64,000 bases of DNA. Source: Streptoverticillium olivoreticuli subsp. olivoreticuli. GTDB lineage: Bacteria; Actinomycetota; Actinomycetes; Streptomycetales; Streptomycetaceae. Where the stretch lies: the NCBI RefSeq assembly GCF_003391135.1, contig NZ_CP031455.1, positions 7,901,501 through 7,965,500 on the forward strand. The letters run 5' to 3'. Under the pieces are notes generated by a model. It searched no databases. It was given only the letters and a program-made list of their open reading frames with translations, and was not told the DNA's origin. A program made the position numbers and the translations under genes. How positions within the stretch are numbered: the stretch's first letter is position 1; every line of letters begins with the position of its first letter. Positions 15,797 through 25,178 of this stretch are shown piece by piece.

Positions 15797-15904
15797 ATGT
15801 CCGCCCGAACCGAGCCCCGGAACAGCCCGCGAGCCCACCGGCCACGGGCCGTCGCACCGAAGCCCCAGGAAATCGCGGCGAGTGGCGCGCCGGAGGCACG
15901 ATGA
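15797..15904 (+). CDS. Small ORF (35 residues) coupled to ABC exporter
   Basis: The ORF begins at an ATG preceded by TGGAGG at good spacing. It ends in a TGA that overlaps the exporter start (ATGA). The product is short, basic and rich in Pro, Arg and Ala, with no Cys and only three Ser and one Thr. The coupling to an exporter is what makes it worth recording; it could be a leader ORF that tunes translation or a small exported peptide. The lack of a recognisable core region argues against a known RiPP class. The ribosome site and overlap are seen; expression is inferred. Confidence 0.4.
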   Translation: MSARTEPRNSPRAHRPRAVAPKPQEIAASGAPEAR

Positions 15905-17898
15905 CGGTCATCAAACGGCGGACACCACGCGCGATCCCCGTCTCGGCGAGCGAACTGCTGCTGTTCGGCGGCGCCTTGCGGTGCGACGCGCCGTTCACGA
16001 ACCATGAACGGCCCCTGCTGAGGCTCACCTTCCGGTCGATGGCGCGGCAGTTCCCGGCCATGGTCGGCACCGTCGCCAAGGCCGCCTGGCGCGAGGACCC
16101 CGCGGCGCTGCTCACCCTGCTGGGCGCCGAGCTGGGGCAGGGCGCCGCCCGCGCCTTCGGACTGGTGGCCACCAACCAGGTGCTCGTCGTCCTCTTCGCC
16201 GCCGGGCCCACCCCCGAGCGGATCCACCGCGCGCTGCCCGCCCTCCTGGCCGTCACCGCGGTCACCGCGGCCTCCGCGCTGCTCGCCTCGGTCTCCGTGG
16301 CCGCCGCCGGGCAGCTGGAGCCCAAGGTGGAGCGGGTGTGCACCGCCCGCTTCTACCGCACCGCCGTCCGGGTGGAGCTCGCGACGCTGGAGAACAAGGA
16401 CTTCCACCGCAAGCTCGACGCCGGCCGCTTCGGCACCGACTCGGTGCGGATGATGCTCGGTTCCTCGGTGCTCGTCGTCAACGCCCTGATCGGGCTGGTC
16501 TCCGCCGCCGGCGTGCTGGCCCTGCTGCACCCGTCCCTGGTGTTCATGCTGCTGCTGATCGCGGCGCCCAAGGGCTGGGGCGCGGTGGTCTCGGCCCGCC
16601 GTCAGTACGCCTCGCGGCACGCCTGGATCGAGCACCGGCGCGCCATCTCCGTCATCACCTCCACGCTGACCAGCCAGGACTCCGCCGCCGAGATCCGCGT
16701 CCACGGCGCGGGCCGGATGCTCGTCGACGCCTATGACGACATGGCGGCCACCATGGAGAGGGAGCAGCAGCGGCTGGCCCGCGCCCAGGCGGCCACCCAG
16801 AGCGCGTCCTCGGCGCTGTCCGGGCTGGCGGCCGTCGCCGCGTACGGCGTGCTGTGGCTGCTGCTGGCCTCCGGCGGAGTGCCGCTGGCCGTCGCCGGCA
16901 CCGCCGTGATCGCCGTACGCTCCTCCGGTGCCGGCCTCACCTCCCTGGTGATGCAGGTCAACCGCCTCTACGAGGAAGCCATGTACCTGAGCGACCTGGA
17001 GGACGCCTGCCGGACCGCCGAGCGCCACGCCATCCCCTCCGGCGGGACGCCGCTGGCGGCCGGGGTGAAGGAGATCAGGCTCGACAAGGTCTCCTTCGTC
17101 TACCCCGACACCACCGCCCCGGCGCTCTACGAGGTCAGCCTGGCCATCCCGCCCGGCAAGGTCGTCGCCCTGGTCGGCGCGAACGGCTCCGGCAAGACCA
17201 CGCTCTCCAAGCTGGTCGCCGGGCTCTACCTGCCGACGTCGGGGTGTCTGTCCTGGAACGGCGTCGACATCCGGGAAGCCGACCGCGACCAGCTCTTCGA
17301 CCAGGTCGCCGTCCTGTCCCAGGACTTCCCCCGCTGGCCCATGACCGCGCGGGCCAATGTCCACATCGGCCGCTCCGGGCAGCCGCTCGACCAGGACCTC
17401 ATCGACCGCGCGGCCGCCGACGCCGACGCGGCCGACGTCGTCAAGTCCCTGCCGCACCAGTGGGACAGCCTGGTGATCAAGGGCTTCGAGCGCGGCACCC
17501 AGATCTCCGGCGGCCAGTGGCAGCGGCTGGGCAGCGCACGGGCCCGCTACCGCCGCGCCCCCCTGCTCATCGTGGACGAACCCACCTCCGCGCTGGACCC
17601 GAAGGCCGAGGCGGAGGCGTTCCAGTCGCTGCGGACGCTGACCGACGAGGGCACGACCGTCCTGCTGATCACCCATCGGCTGGCCGCGACCGCGACCGCC
17701 GACCTCATCTACGTCCTGGACCGCGGGCACCTCGTGGGCGAAGGCACCCACGAGGAGCTGATGGCCGTCGAAGGCGGGCTGTACCGCTCGATGTACGAGC
17801 TCCAGGCCGCCCAGTACGGCATCGAGCCCGCTCCGCGATCCGTCCCCGACCCCGCCAGGCGCAATGGTTCCCCGCATGCACAGCCCGCCCAGGCCTGA
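15901..17898 (+). CDS. ABC exporter, fused permease and ATPase
   Basis: A 665-residue half-transporter that would act as a dimer. The membrane part (about 60-330) has several hydrophobic helices. The ATPase has Walker A GANGSGKT (426-433), the signature QISGGQWQRL, Walker B LLIVDEPTSALD and the switch His in LITHRL. The start at 15901 is set by GGAGG 6 nt upstream; the frame is open to 15550 but that extension is unlike a protein. Similar exporters sit in Streptomyces peptide or lipid export loci, but no biosynthetic enzyme is adjacent here, only a 35-residue ORF upstream and a Pro-rich membrane protein downstream. The substrate is unknown. Confidence 0.88.
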   Translation: MTVIKRRTPRAIPVSASELLLFGGALRCDAPFTNHERPLLRLTFRSMARQFPAMVGTVAKAAWREDPAALLTLLGAELGQGAARAFGLVATNQVLVVLFAAGPTPERIHRALPALLAVTAVTAASALLASVSVAAAGQLEPKVERVCTARFYRTAVRVELATLENKDFHRKLDAGRFGTDSVRMMLGSSVLVVNALIGLVSAAGVLALLHPSLVFMLLLIAAPKGWGAVVSARRQYASRHAWIEHRRAISVITSTLTSQDSAAEIRVHGAGRMLVDAYDDMAATMEREQQRLARAQAATQSASSALSGLAAVAAYGVLWLLLASGGVPLAVAGTAVIAVRSSGAGLTSLVMQVNRLYEEAMYLSDLEDACRTAERHAIPSGGTPLAAGVKEIRLDKVSFVYPDTTAPALYEVSLAIPPGKVVALVGANGSGKTTLSKLVAGLYLPTSGCLSWNGVDIREADRDQLFDQVAVLSQDFPRWPMTARANVHIGRSGQPLDQDLIDRAAADADAADVVKSLPHQWDSLVIKGFERGTQISGGQWQRLGSARARYRRAPLLIVDEPTSALDPKAEAEAFQSLRTLTDEGTTVLLITHRLAATATADLIYVLDRGHLVGEGTHEELMAVEGGLYRSMYELQAAQYGIEPAPRSVPDPARRNGSPHAQPAQA

Positions 17899-18208
17899 CG
17901 GCCGCACCGACGCCCCGTCCCCGCCCCGGTCTTCGCACCCCGCTCCGTCCCTGCCGCACCCCAGGTCCCCGTCCGACCCACCGTCCCCCTCCGCCCAACC
18001 GCCCTTGCCCGCGGCCCGGTCCGCGCCCGCGTCCCAGGCTCCGCCGTCCCCGCCTTCGCCGCCCCGGCCGGACCGGCCGCCCTTGGGGCCGCTGGCGAGC
18101 ACCTTGCGCGATGTCTTCGGGTGCCTCGGTGTGATCACGGCCGCGGTTCTCATCTCCTTCCTCTGCGTTCACTTGAGCCACGCGTTTCCCGAACTCTCGG
18201 CCAAGTGA
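17864..18208 (+). CDS. Small Pro-rich protein with C-terminal membrane helix
   Basis: A 114-residue ORF overlapping the end of the exporter gene by 35 bp. About 70 residues are low-complexity Pro/Ser/Arg/Ala. Then comes a short amphipathic stretch (LGPLASTLRDVFG) and one clear transmembrane helix (LGVITAAVLISFLCVHL). An ATG at 17876 is an alternative start. The abrupt change from disordered to hydrophobic sequence is what a small anchored protein would show, but Pro-rich reading is also common in wrong frames of GC-rich DNA. No family is recognised. Confidence 0.45.
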   Translation: MVPRMHSPPRPDGRTDAPSPPRSSHPAPSLPHPRSPSDPPSPSAQPPLPAARSAPASQAPPSPPSPPRPDRPPLGPLASTLRDVFGCLGVITAAVLISFLCVHLSHAFPELSAK

Positions 18209-18446
18209 ACGGAGTCCGGCGTCGGTCAATACCGGCCAAGAGGCCGCATGGCCGACGCCGACTCTGGCGGAGCCGTGTGCCGCCTCCTACCATTCGAACG
18301 CTCCCGTCCCCACGGGTCACCTCAGGGCGTGTCTTGTCATGATCATGCCCTGAAATGTTCAGTTCTCATTCATTCCGTTTCCGGAATCCGTCGCCGGTGT
18401 CCGGCCGGAATGCAGCCGCTCGGTCCAGGACAACGATTGGAGAGCC

Positions 18447-19094
18447 ATGCCCGCCGGTCTTTTCGCAGGGGCAACGATCGCGGCGCTGTTCAGCGCGCCG
18501 TTCTCCACGTACGGCCCCTCGGTGATCGTCAACCCGCCGCCGGACAAGATCGTGATCGAGATAGCGACCGTCAACGGCTCGGGCTGTCCGCAAGGGACCG
18601 CCGCCGTGGCCGTATCGCCCGACAACACCGCCTTCACGGTCACCTACAGCGACTACCTCGCCCAGGTGGGCGTCGGGTCCAAGCCCACCGACGCGCGGAA
18701 GAACTGCCAGCTCAACCTGATCGTCCACGTACCGCAGGGCTTCACCTACGCCATCGCCAGCGCGGACTACCGCGGCTACGCCCAGCTGGAGAACGGAGCG
18801 ACCTCCTCCGAGAAGGCGTCGTACTACTTCCAGGGGCAGTCCCAGACCGTCCCCAGCATCCATAACTTCAAGGGTTCCTACGCCGACAACTGGCAGGCGA
18901 CCGACAAGGTCGACGTCGCCGCGCTGGTCTGGTCGCCGTGCGGCGAGCAGCGCAACTTCAACATCAACACGGAGCTGCGCGTCAACGCCGGGACCTCGGA
19001 TCCGACCAAGACCACCAGCTATATGACCATGGACTCGACGGACGGCGACCTCAACACCGTCTACCACCTGGCCTGGAAGGAGTGCCCGAAGTAG
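18447..19094 (+). CDS. DUF4360-type secreted protein
   Basis: A 215-residue protein with a hydrophobic N-terminus (GLFAGATIAALFSAPF) that probably directs export. A beta-rich domain follows. GSGCPQGT, a YSDYLAQVG segment and the paired pattern RKNCQLNL match DUF4360 proteins as I recall them, including the spaced cysteines that likely form disulfides. GGAG lies just upstream of the ATG. Function of the family is not known; many members are secreted proteins of actinobacteria and fungi. It stands alone between a 240-bp gene-free gap and a terminator. Confidence 0.75.
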   Translation: MPAGLFAGATIAALFSAPFSTYGPSVIVNPPPDKIVIEIATVNGSGCPQGTAAVAVSPDNTAFTVTYSDYLAQVGVGSKPTDARKNCQLNLIVHVPQGFTYAIASADYRGYAQLENGATSSEKASYYFQGQSQTVPSIHNFKGSYADNWQATDKVDVAALVWSPCGEQRNFNINTELRVNAGTSDPTKTTSYMTMDSTDGDLNTVYHLAWKECPK

Positions 19095-19109
19095 GCACGG
19101 CTTCTGTGA

Positions 19110-19146
19110 GGGGCGGCGGGCCTGCCGGGCGCGGGCCCGCCGCCCC
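19110..19146 (+). terminator. Terminator after the DUF4360 gene
   Basis: A perfect 13-bp G/C stem (19110-19122 with 19134-19146) has an 11-nt loop and lies 15 bp past the stop. Confidence 0.8.
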
Positions 19147-19375
19147 GGGCGCGGGCCGGGACTTTACGCCGCACACAACCGATGCCACCTGCGGAAATAG
19201 CACTCCGCATGGCCTTGGTCACATTATGGGTATAGACCTCTGGAGAAAAGCGCGCGAATGTGGGGGGAACCACCGCGAAGACCAGCGGCCCGAACCCGCC
19301 CCCGCAGGACCGTCCCGGCGTCGGAGACACCTCCGTCCAGCGCCCTTCGCGCTACCTCGATTGCCATTGAGTCAG

Positions 19376-19954
19376 ATGCCTGCAACCAGCCGCGACACCG
19401 TGAGTTCCCCGCACATGGCCGACGCCGCTGCCGGCGTCCCCGACCCGGTCACCGCTTGGGCGGCCTCCCCGCCGCACGGCCTCCGGTCCCCCTGGGCCAC
19501 CGGGATCCCCCTGTGCATGCACAGCCCGCCCGCGCGGCGGCAGCCGCACTATCCGCCGCCCCACCCCTCCCGCGCGATCTCGCTGCCCGCGACCGTGCGG
19601 TCCGTGGCGGCCGCCCGCCGGTTCTCGGAAGGGCTGCTGGCCGAATGGGGGCTGCACGAGCTCGCCGGGGACACCGCGCTCCTCCTCTCCGAGCTGGTCA
19701 CCAACGCCGTGGTCCACGTGCCCGACGCCGCCGGTGACATCGAGCTCGCGCTGACCCGGGCGCAGGGTCACCTGATCGCGCAGGTCACCGACACCGGCGG
19801 GCACCTCCCGCGCTGCGGCGAGGCGGGCCCGGACAGCGAGAACGGGCGCGGGATGTGGCTCGTCGAGCAGATCGCCACGCGCTGGGGCCACCGGCCCTCC
19901 GCCCGTGGCAAGACGGTCTGGTTCACGCTGGCCCTCCCCGCACCCGCCCGGTAG
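19376..19954 (+). CDS. ATP-binding protein of the anti-sigma kinase (RsbW) type
   Basis: About 192 residues, ending in a GHKL ATPase domain. It has the N-box LLLSELVTNAVVH, the G1 box VTDTGG and the G2 box GRGMWLVEQIA. Proteins of this type bind ATP and act as switch kinases or anti-sigma factors in Streptomyces stress and development networks. A SpoIIE-type phosphatase gene starts 220 bp downstream, the classical opposing activity. The start is uncertain: ATGs at 19376, 19415 and 19516 are all in frame and none has a strong ribosome site. The longer upstream open frame is a shadow of the previous gene. Confidence 0.85.
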   Translation: MPATSRDTVSSPHMADAAAGVPDPVTAWAASPPHGLRSPWATGIPLCMHSPPARRQPHYPPPHPSRAISLPATVRSVAAARRFSEGLLAEWGLHELAGDTALLLSELVTNAVVHVPDAAGDIELALTRAQGHLIAQVTDTGGHLPRCGEAGPDSENGRGMWLVEQIATRWGHRPSARGKTVWFTLALPAPAR

Positions 19955-20174
19955 ACCGCTCCCGGCAGCACCTCCTCCCCACGTCCTCCACGGCTTGCGG
20001 GCGAACGCGCCCTGTGCCGCGGGCTGCGCTCCGAGCGGGTTCGGAGAGACCATGGAAGTCGCTGCGGTGACATGGCGGAGAAGCCGGGGGAGACCCGGGG
20101 AGCACGGACTGCCGGTCCGGTCCGGCCGGCGCGAGGCCGCCGCACCACCCTCCGCGGGCGGAAGGAGGACCTCG

Positions 20175-22259
20175 ATGGGGACGACCGACGCGTACCGGTC
20201 GGAACCCGGCCCTGCCACGGGCGCCCCGTACGAGCCGGGCGGCCTGCTGGACGTGCTGAACGTGGCCGCCGTCGTCCTGGACCAGGAGGGGCGGATCGTC
20301 CTGTGGAGCCCGCAGGCGGAGGCGCTCTTCGGCTGGACCGCCGCGGAGGCCCTCGGCCGCTACGCCGCCCAGCTGCTGGTCATCGACGAGCACCTGGACT
20401 CGGTGCTGGAGCTGTTCGCCAAGGTGATGGGCGGCGGCGAGTCCTGGGCCGGTGTCTTCCCCGCCCGGCACAAGGACGGCACCGCCCGCCTGGTGGAGTT
20501 CCGCAACATGCGGCTGGAGGACCGGAGCGGCGACTTCTACGCGCTCGGGATGGCCACCGACCAGGAAGTGCTCCGCCACGTCGAACGGGACCTCGCCCTC
20601 TCGCTCCGGCTGGTCGCCCAGTCGCCGATCGGCCTCGCCGTCCTCGACACCGACCTGCGCTTCGTGATGGTCAACCCCGCGCTGGAACGCATCCACGGCC
20701 TGTCCGCCGAGGAGCACCTCGGCCGCCGCGTCGGCGAGGCCCTGCCGCTCGCGGACGTGGCCGAGATCGAGTCCGCGATGCGCGAGGTGCTGGCGACCGG
20801 CACCCCGCTGCTGGACCGGTTCGCCGTGGGCCGCGCGGGCGGCGGCGTCGCCGAGGACCAGGCCCAGCTGGTCTCGTACTACCGGCTGGAGGACCCCGCC
20901 GGGCGCACCCTGGGCCTGGCCACCTCCGTCGTCGACGTCACCGACCGGCACCGGGCCAACAACGAGGCCCGGCGGCGCACGGCCCTGATCGCCGACGCCT
21001 CCGTGCTGATCGGCACCACCCTCGACCTCGACCGCACCGCCCAGGAGCTCGCCCAGGCCGTGGTGCCCGGCCTGGCCGACGTCGCGGCCGTCGACGTCCT
21101 CGACACGGCGCTGGCCGGCGGGCGCGCCGTCCCGCCGGACGGGGGCGCCGCCGTCTTCCGGGCGCTCGCCGTGGCCTCCACCGACTCCGCCGACGCCGTC
21201 CGCGCCGCCGACCCGCCGGGGCAGATCGCGCGGTACGCGGCGGACCGGCTGGTCACCCGGTGCGTGACCACCGGGCGGCCGGTGTGCGTCGCCCGCGTGC
21301 ACGACCGCGACCTGCCGCGCATCGCCCGTGACCGGGACGCGGCCGAACTGCTTGCCCGCGCCGGACTGCGCTCCTATCTCGCGGTCCCCCTGATCGCCCG
21401 GGGCGAGGTGCTCGGCGCGCTGGACCTCAAGCGCATCGGCAACCCCCGGCCCTTCGGCGAGGACGACATCGCGCTCGCCGGGGAGCTGGCCGCGCGGGCC
21501 GCCGTCAGCATCGACAACGCGCGCTGGTACCAGCGCGAGCGCAGCACCGTCCTCACCCTCCAGCGCAATCTGCTCCCGCAGCGGCCCGTGCACTCGGTCG
21601 GTCTGGAGATCGCCTACCGCTACCAGCCCGCCGGCACCGCCGGCAATGTCGGCGGCGACTGGTTCGACGTCATCCCGCAGGCGGGGGAGAAGAGCGCCCT
21701 GGTCGTCGGCGACGTGATGGGCAGCGGCATCAACGCGGCCGCGGCGATGGGCCAGTTGCGCACCGCCGCGCGCACGCTCTCCCAGCTGGGGCTCGAACCC
21801 GCGCGGGTGCTGCACCACCTCGACCACACCGCCACCGGTCTGGACCAGATGATCGCCACCTGTGTCTACGCCGTCTACGACCCCCACCGCGCACAGTGCC
21901 GTGTCGCCACCGCGGGCCATCTGCCGCCCGCCCTCGTACGCCCCGGCCACCGCCCCGAGCTGATCGAACTGCCCGCCGGAGCCCCGCTGGGCGTCGGCGG
22001 CGTCCCCTTCGAGAGCGTCCGCCTGCGACTGGCCCCCGGCGATCAGCTCGTGATGTACACCGACGGCCTGGTCGAGACCCGGGACGAGGACATCGATATC
22101 CGCCTCGACGTCCTCCTCTCCGTCCTCGCCGGCGCCCCCCACGACCTGGAGGAGACCTGCGACCTGCTGCTGAGCTCCCTGCGCGACGGCAACGACCAGG
22201 ACGACGTGGCCCTCCTCATCGCCCGGGTCGAGCCGGGACCCGCGGCTACCGGTCGGTGA
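20175..22259 (+). CDS. PAS-PAS-GAF-SpoIIE protein phosphatase
   Basis: A 694-residue sensor phosphatase. A PAS domain (about 20-130, LWSPQAEALFGWTAAEALG) is followed by a second PAS (about 150-265, FVMVNPALERIHGLSAEEHLG) and a GAF domain (about 280-450, AVPLIARGEVLGALDLKR). The C-terminal PP2C/SpoIIE domain (about 460-685) has the metal-binding GGDWFDV, VGDVMGSG and YTDGLVETR. It should remove phosphate from a Ser/Thr-phosphorylated anti-sigma antagonist in response to signals read by PAS/GAF. The start follows AAGGAGG with 6-nt spacing. The neighbouring GHKL kinase may be its functional opposite. The 3' end overlaps the convergent P450 gene. Confidence 0.92.
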   Translation: MGTTDAYRSEPGPATGAPYEPGGLLDVLNVAAVVLDQEGRIVLWSPQAEALFGWTAAEALGRYAAQLLVIDEHLDSVLELFAKVMGGGESWAGVFPARHKDGTARLVEFRNMRLEDRSGDFYALGMATDQEVLRHVERDLALSLRLVAQSPIGLAVLDTDLRFVMVNPALERIHGLSAEEHLGRRVGEALPLADVAEIESAMREVLATGTPLLDRFAVGRAGGGVAEDQAQLVSYYRLEDPAGRTLGLATSVVDVTDRHRANNEARRRTALIADASVLIGTTLDLDRTAQELAQAVVPGLADVAAVDVLDTALAGGRAVPPDGGAAVFRALAVASTDSADAVRAADPPGQIARYAADRLVTRCVTTGRPVCVARVHDRDLPRIARDRDAAELLARAGLRSYLAVPLIARGEVLGALDLKRIGNPRPFGEDDIALAGELAARAAVSIDNARWYQRERSTVLTLQRNLLPQRPVHSVGLEIAYRYQPAGTAGNVGGDWFDVIPQAGEKSALVVGDVMGSGINAAAAMGQLRTAARTLSQLGLEPARVLHHLDHTATGLDQMIATCVYAVYDPHRAQCRVATAGHLPPALVRPGHRPELIELPAGAPLGVGGVPFESVRLRLAPGDQLVMYTDGLVETRDEDIDIRLDVLLSVLAGAPHDLEETCDLLLSSLRDGNDQDDVALLIARVEPGPAATGR

Positions 22260-23441
22260 CGGGCAGCTCCCGCAGCGCGTGGGAGCGGAACGAGGCGCGC
22301 CACCTCAGATCGTCCTCCGGAACCGCCAGGGCCAGGCGCGGGAAGCGGCGCAGCAGTGTCTCCAGGGCGATCCGGATCTCCGTCCGGGCCAGGGCCGCGC
22401 CGAGGCAGTAGTGGAAACCCTGGCCGAGGGCGAGGTGGCTCTTGTCCACGCGGTGGATGTCGAAGCGGTCCGGGTCGGGATAGCGGGCGGGGTCGCGGTG
22501 GGCGGAGGCGAGGCAGAGCAGCACGGTGTCACCGGGCGGTATCCGCACGCCGCCGATGTCGACGGCCTCGGTCGGGAAGCGGCGGATGGCCATCTGATTG
22601 GGGTGCGCGTACCGCAGCAGCTCCTCGACCGCGTCCGGCAGGAGGGAGGGGTCCGCCCGTACCTCGGCGAGCTGCGCGGGATGGCCGAGGAGGGTCAGCA
22701 GGCCGCTGCTGATGAGGTGTTGGGTGTTCTCGCTGCCTGCCATGAGGATCAGGAAGGCCAGCGAGACGAGTTCGTCCTTGCCGAGCCGGTCGCCCTCGTC
22801 GCGGGCTGCGATCAGCGCGGACAGCAGATCGTCACCGGGCTCGGCCCGCCGCGCGGCGACGAGCCCCAGCAGGAACCGGTGGATCCGGTCCACGGCCTCC
22901 GCCACCTGGCCGGGGTGTTCGGGCGCGAACATGGTCGACACGGCCGAGGAGAACGGACCCCGGTCGGCCTCCGGTATGCCGAGCAGGTCACCGATGACCA
23001 ACAGCGGCAGCGGGTTGGCGAATTCGGCGACGAGGTCGGCCCGCCCGTCCCGGTCCAGCACCGTGGCCAGCCGCCCGGCGAGACGGCCGGCCGCGGCCCG
23101 CACCTGCTCGCGCAGCTCTCCACGCGGCGGGGCGTGAACCCCTGGGAGACGAGGCGGCGCAGGCGCAGGTGGTCGGCGGCGTCGATGTTGAGCAGATTGG
23201 CGTCCAGCGCGGGCGGGAGGGAGAAGCCCCGGTAACCCGATCCCGAATGCGCCTTGTTCAGCGACAGCCGGGGGTCGCCCAGCCCCGCCCGGACGTCGGC
23301 TTCCCTGGTCACCAGCCAGGCATGGCTGTTGTCGGGGAGTTCGACGCGGTGGACGGGGGCGGCGGCGCGGAGCTTCGCGTACGTGGGGTGCGGGTCGGGG
23401 TAGGTGGCTTCGCCGAAGGGGCGGAGGAGCGGGGCGGGCAT
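22246..23441 (-). pseudogene. Cytochrome P450, frameshifted
   Basis: Two reading frames together make one bacterial P450 of about 398 residues. The N-terminal part (23441 to about 23120) begins MPAPLLRPFGEATYPDPHPT and runs to GFTPRRVE. The rest continues in another frame from LREQVRAAAGRLAG through the I-helix MAGSENTQHL, ExxR in EELLRY and the heme-ligand loop LGQGFHYCLGAAL. A single lost base near 23117-23123 explains the switch, since a P450 normally reads straight through from FTPRRVE into this helix. All downstream motifs are intact, so the lesion is recent or is a sequencing error. The gene is convergent with the phosphatase and overlaps it by 14 bp. The substrate is unknown. Confidence 0.85.
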
Positions 23442-23547
23442 GTCGTGTCGCCGGTCCTTGGGGTGCGGGGTGCGGTGCCCGGTGGATCCTGCCCCCGCCC
23501 GCCCCTTCCCGCAACCGGGGGCTCCGCCTGGGGCGTTCGGCCGGAGG

Positions 23548-24051
23548 TCAGCGCAGTTGGATGCGGTACGACGCCCCGTCCCCGTTCAGCGTCAGGCGCG
23601 CCTCGCCCGTCGCACCCGCGTACGTTCCCGTGCCGCCTGTCACCGCGGCCGTCGTCGGGTAGGGCGGGCGGCCGAAGCGGTCGGTCAGGGAGGTCAGGAC
23701 GAGGGTGCCCTGGTCCGTGCGCAGGACGCGTTCGCACTGGACGACCGTGCCCTCGTAGCGGGCGAGGACCACGTCGCAGCGGTCGCTCGCGTCGCCGACG
23801 CGCTTGCCCGCGCGCTCCTTGCCGTCCTTGTCCGTCGTCGTGGAGTGCAGGTCGAAGTAGGTCACCCAGCGGTCCCCGGTCCGGGGGTGCTCCGGCTCGG
23901 TGCCGACCTTCTGCACCGTCGTGAGGCGGAGATCCTTCTCCCCGTCCGCGGCGGCGGGTTGCAGGGACAGCACGCTGATCGTCACGGCGCCGGCGGCTGC
24001 CACCGCGGCGGCGGCGATGCTCATCGTGCGGCGGGGACGGTCACGGAACAT
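23548..24051 (-). CDS. Secreted allene oxide cyclase barrel-like protein
   Basis: A 167-residue exported protein. After the basic start MFRDRPRRT comes a hydrophobic signal segment ending near LQPAAA. The mature part is beta-rich and contains GDRWVTYFDL, CERVLRTDQGTLVLTSL and AVTGGTGTYAGATGEARL. The last is typical of actinobacterial proteins with an allene oxide cyclase/dirigent-like barrel. GGAGG lies upstream of the ATG at 24051; the open frame to 24102 lacks this support. Two cysteines could form a disulfide. The physiological role of these bacterial barrels is unknown. No operon partner is visible. Confidence 0.75.
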   Translation of the reverse strand: MFRDRPRRTMSIAAAAVAAAGAVTISVLSLQPAAADGEKDLRLTTVQKVGTEPEHPRTGDRWVTYFDLHSTTTDKDGKERAGKRVGDASDRCDVVLARYEGTVVQCERVLRTDQGTLVLTSLTDRFGRPPYPTTAAVTGGTGTYAGATGEARLTLNGDGASYRIQLR

Positions 24052-24248
24052 GTCGATCCTCCAGATCGAGTCGGAGCAGCCCGGGCCCCGGAGTTCCCCC
24101 ATCCGTCCCGCCCGGCGCTGCGTTCACCTCGACGCCGACGGTATCGCGGAGCGACCGTCTGTCGACACATTGTCACCCGCGAGATATAGCCAAATGTTCG
24201 ATAGTTGAACGGAGTTGACGATATTCGAACCTCCGGGCCGCTCCCCGC

Positions 24249-25166
24249 CTACTCGGGGAGCTCCGACAGCGTCGGATACGACGGCTGCGCACCGGGCTTG
24301 GTCACCGCCGCCGCCCCCACCCGCACCGCGAACCGCGCCGCCTCCACCAGCGAGGCCCCCGCCGCCAGCCGGCCCGCCAGCGCTCCCGTGAACGCGTCGC
24401 CCGCGCCGGTGGTGTCCACGGCCTCGACCTCGATCCCCGGCAGTCGCACCGGCTCCGCCGCGCCCGCCTCCAGGACGAGCGCACCGCGCTCGCCGAGGGT
24501 GATCACGACCGAACGGGCCCCCGCCGTCCGCAGCGCGCGGGCCCATTCGGCGGGTCCCCCGCAGTGCAGCTGGGTGAGCCGCCTGCCCTCGTGCTTGTTG
24601 ACGATCAACGGATCTGCCGCGGCGAGGAGTTCGGGGTCCAGCTCCTCCGGCGCCGGGGAAGGGTTGAGCACGACCCGGGTGCCGGTCTCCCGCGCGACGC
24701 GGACCACCTCCCGTACGGTCCCGTACGGGATCTCCAGCTGCAGGGAGACCACCGCCGACGCGGCGATCACCTCGCGGGACGCGGCCACCTCCGCCGGGGA
24801 GAGGAGCGCGTTGGCACCGGGCGAGACCACGATGCTGTTGTCGCCGTCCGGGTCGACGACGATCATCGCGGTGCCGGTCCGCGCGCCCTTCTCCACCAGG
24901 ACGTACCGCAGTTCGGTGCCGGCCGCGCGCTGGGCGGCCAGCAGCAGCTCGCCGTGGGCGTCGTCACCGACCTTCGCCAGCAGGGCCGTGCGGACCCCGA
25001 GCCGGGCGGCCGCGGCGGCCTGATTGGCGCCCTTGCCGCCGGCCGACTCGACCAGGTCGGTGCCCAGCGCCGTCTCGCCCGCGCCCGGCCGCCGGTCCAC
25101 CCGGACCGTCAGGTCCGCGTTGGCCGAACCCACGACCAGCACGTCGTACATCTTCTTCTCGTTCAC
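24249..25166 (-). CDS. rbsK: Ribokinase
   Basis: A 305-residue PfkB-family sugar kinase that phosphorylates ribose to ribose 5-phosphate. The N-terminal GSANADLTVRVDRRP, the substrate-binding GGKGANQAAAAARLG and the catalytic DTTGAGDAFTGAL with its Asp base are all present. It uses a GTG start with GAGGG upstream; an ATG five codons later is possible. It is the last gene of the ribose operon, 12 bp after rbsB, so imported ribose is trapped by the same transcript that encodes its transporter. Confidence 0.95.
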   Translation of the reverse strand: MNEKKMYDVLVVGSANADLTVRVDRRPGAGETALGTDLVESAGGKGANQAAAAARLGVRTALLAKVGDDAHGELLLAAQRAAGTELRYVLVEKGARTGTAMIVVDPDGDNSIVVSPGANALLSPAEVAASREVIAASAVVSLQLEIPYGTVREVVRVARETGTRVVLNPSPAPEELDPELLAAADPLIVNKHEGRRLTQLHCGGPAEWARALRTAGARSVVITLGERGALVLEAGAAEPVRLPGIEVEAVDTTGAGDAFTGALAGRLAAGASLVEAARFAVRVGAAAVTKPGAQPSYPTLSELPE

Positions 25167-25178
25167 GTCCCCACCCTC

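Noticed and set aside
15337..18153. 938-residue minus-strand open frame opposite the ABC exporter
   Set aside because: No domains and no ribosome site; the plus strand encodes a complete ABC transporter.
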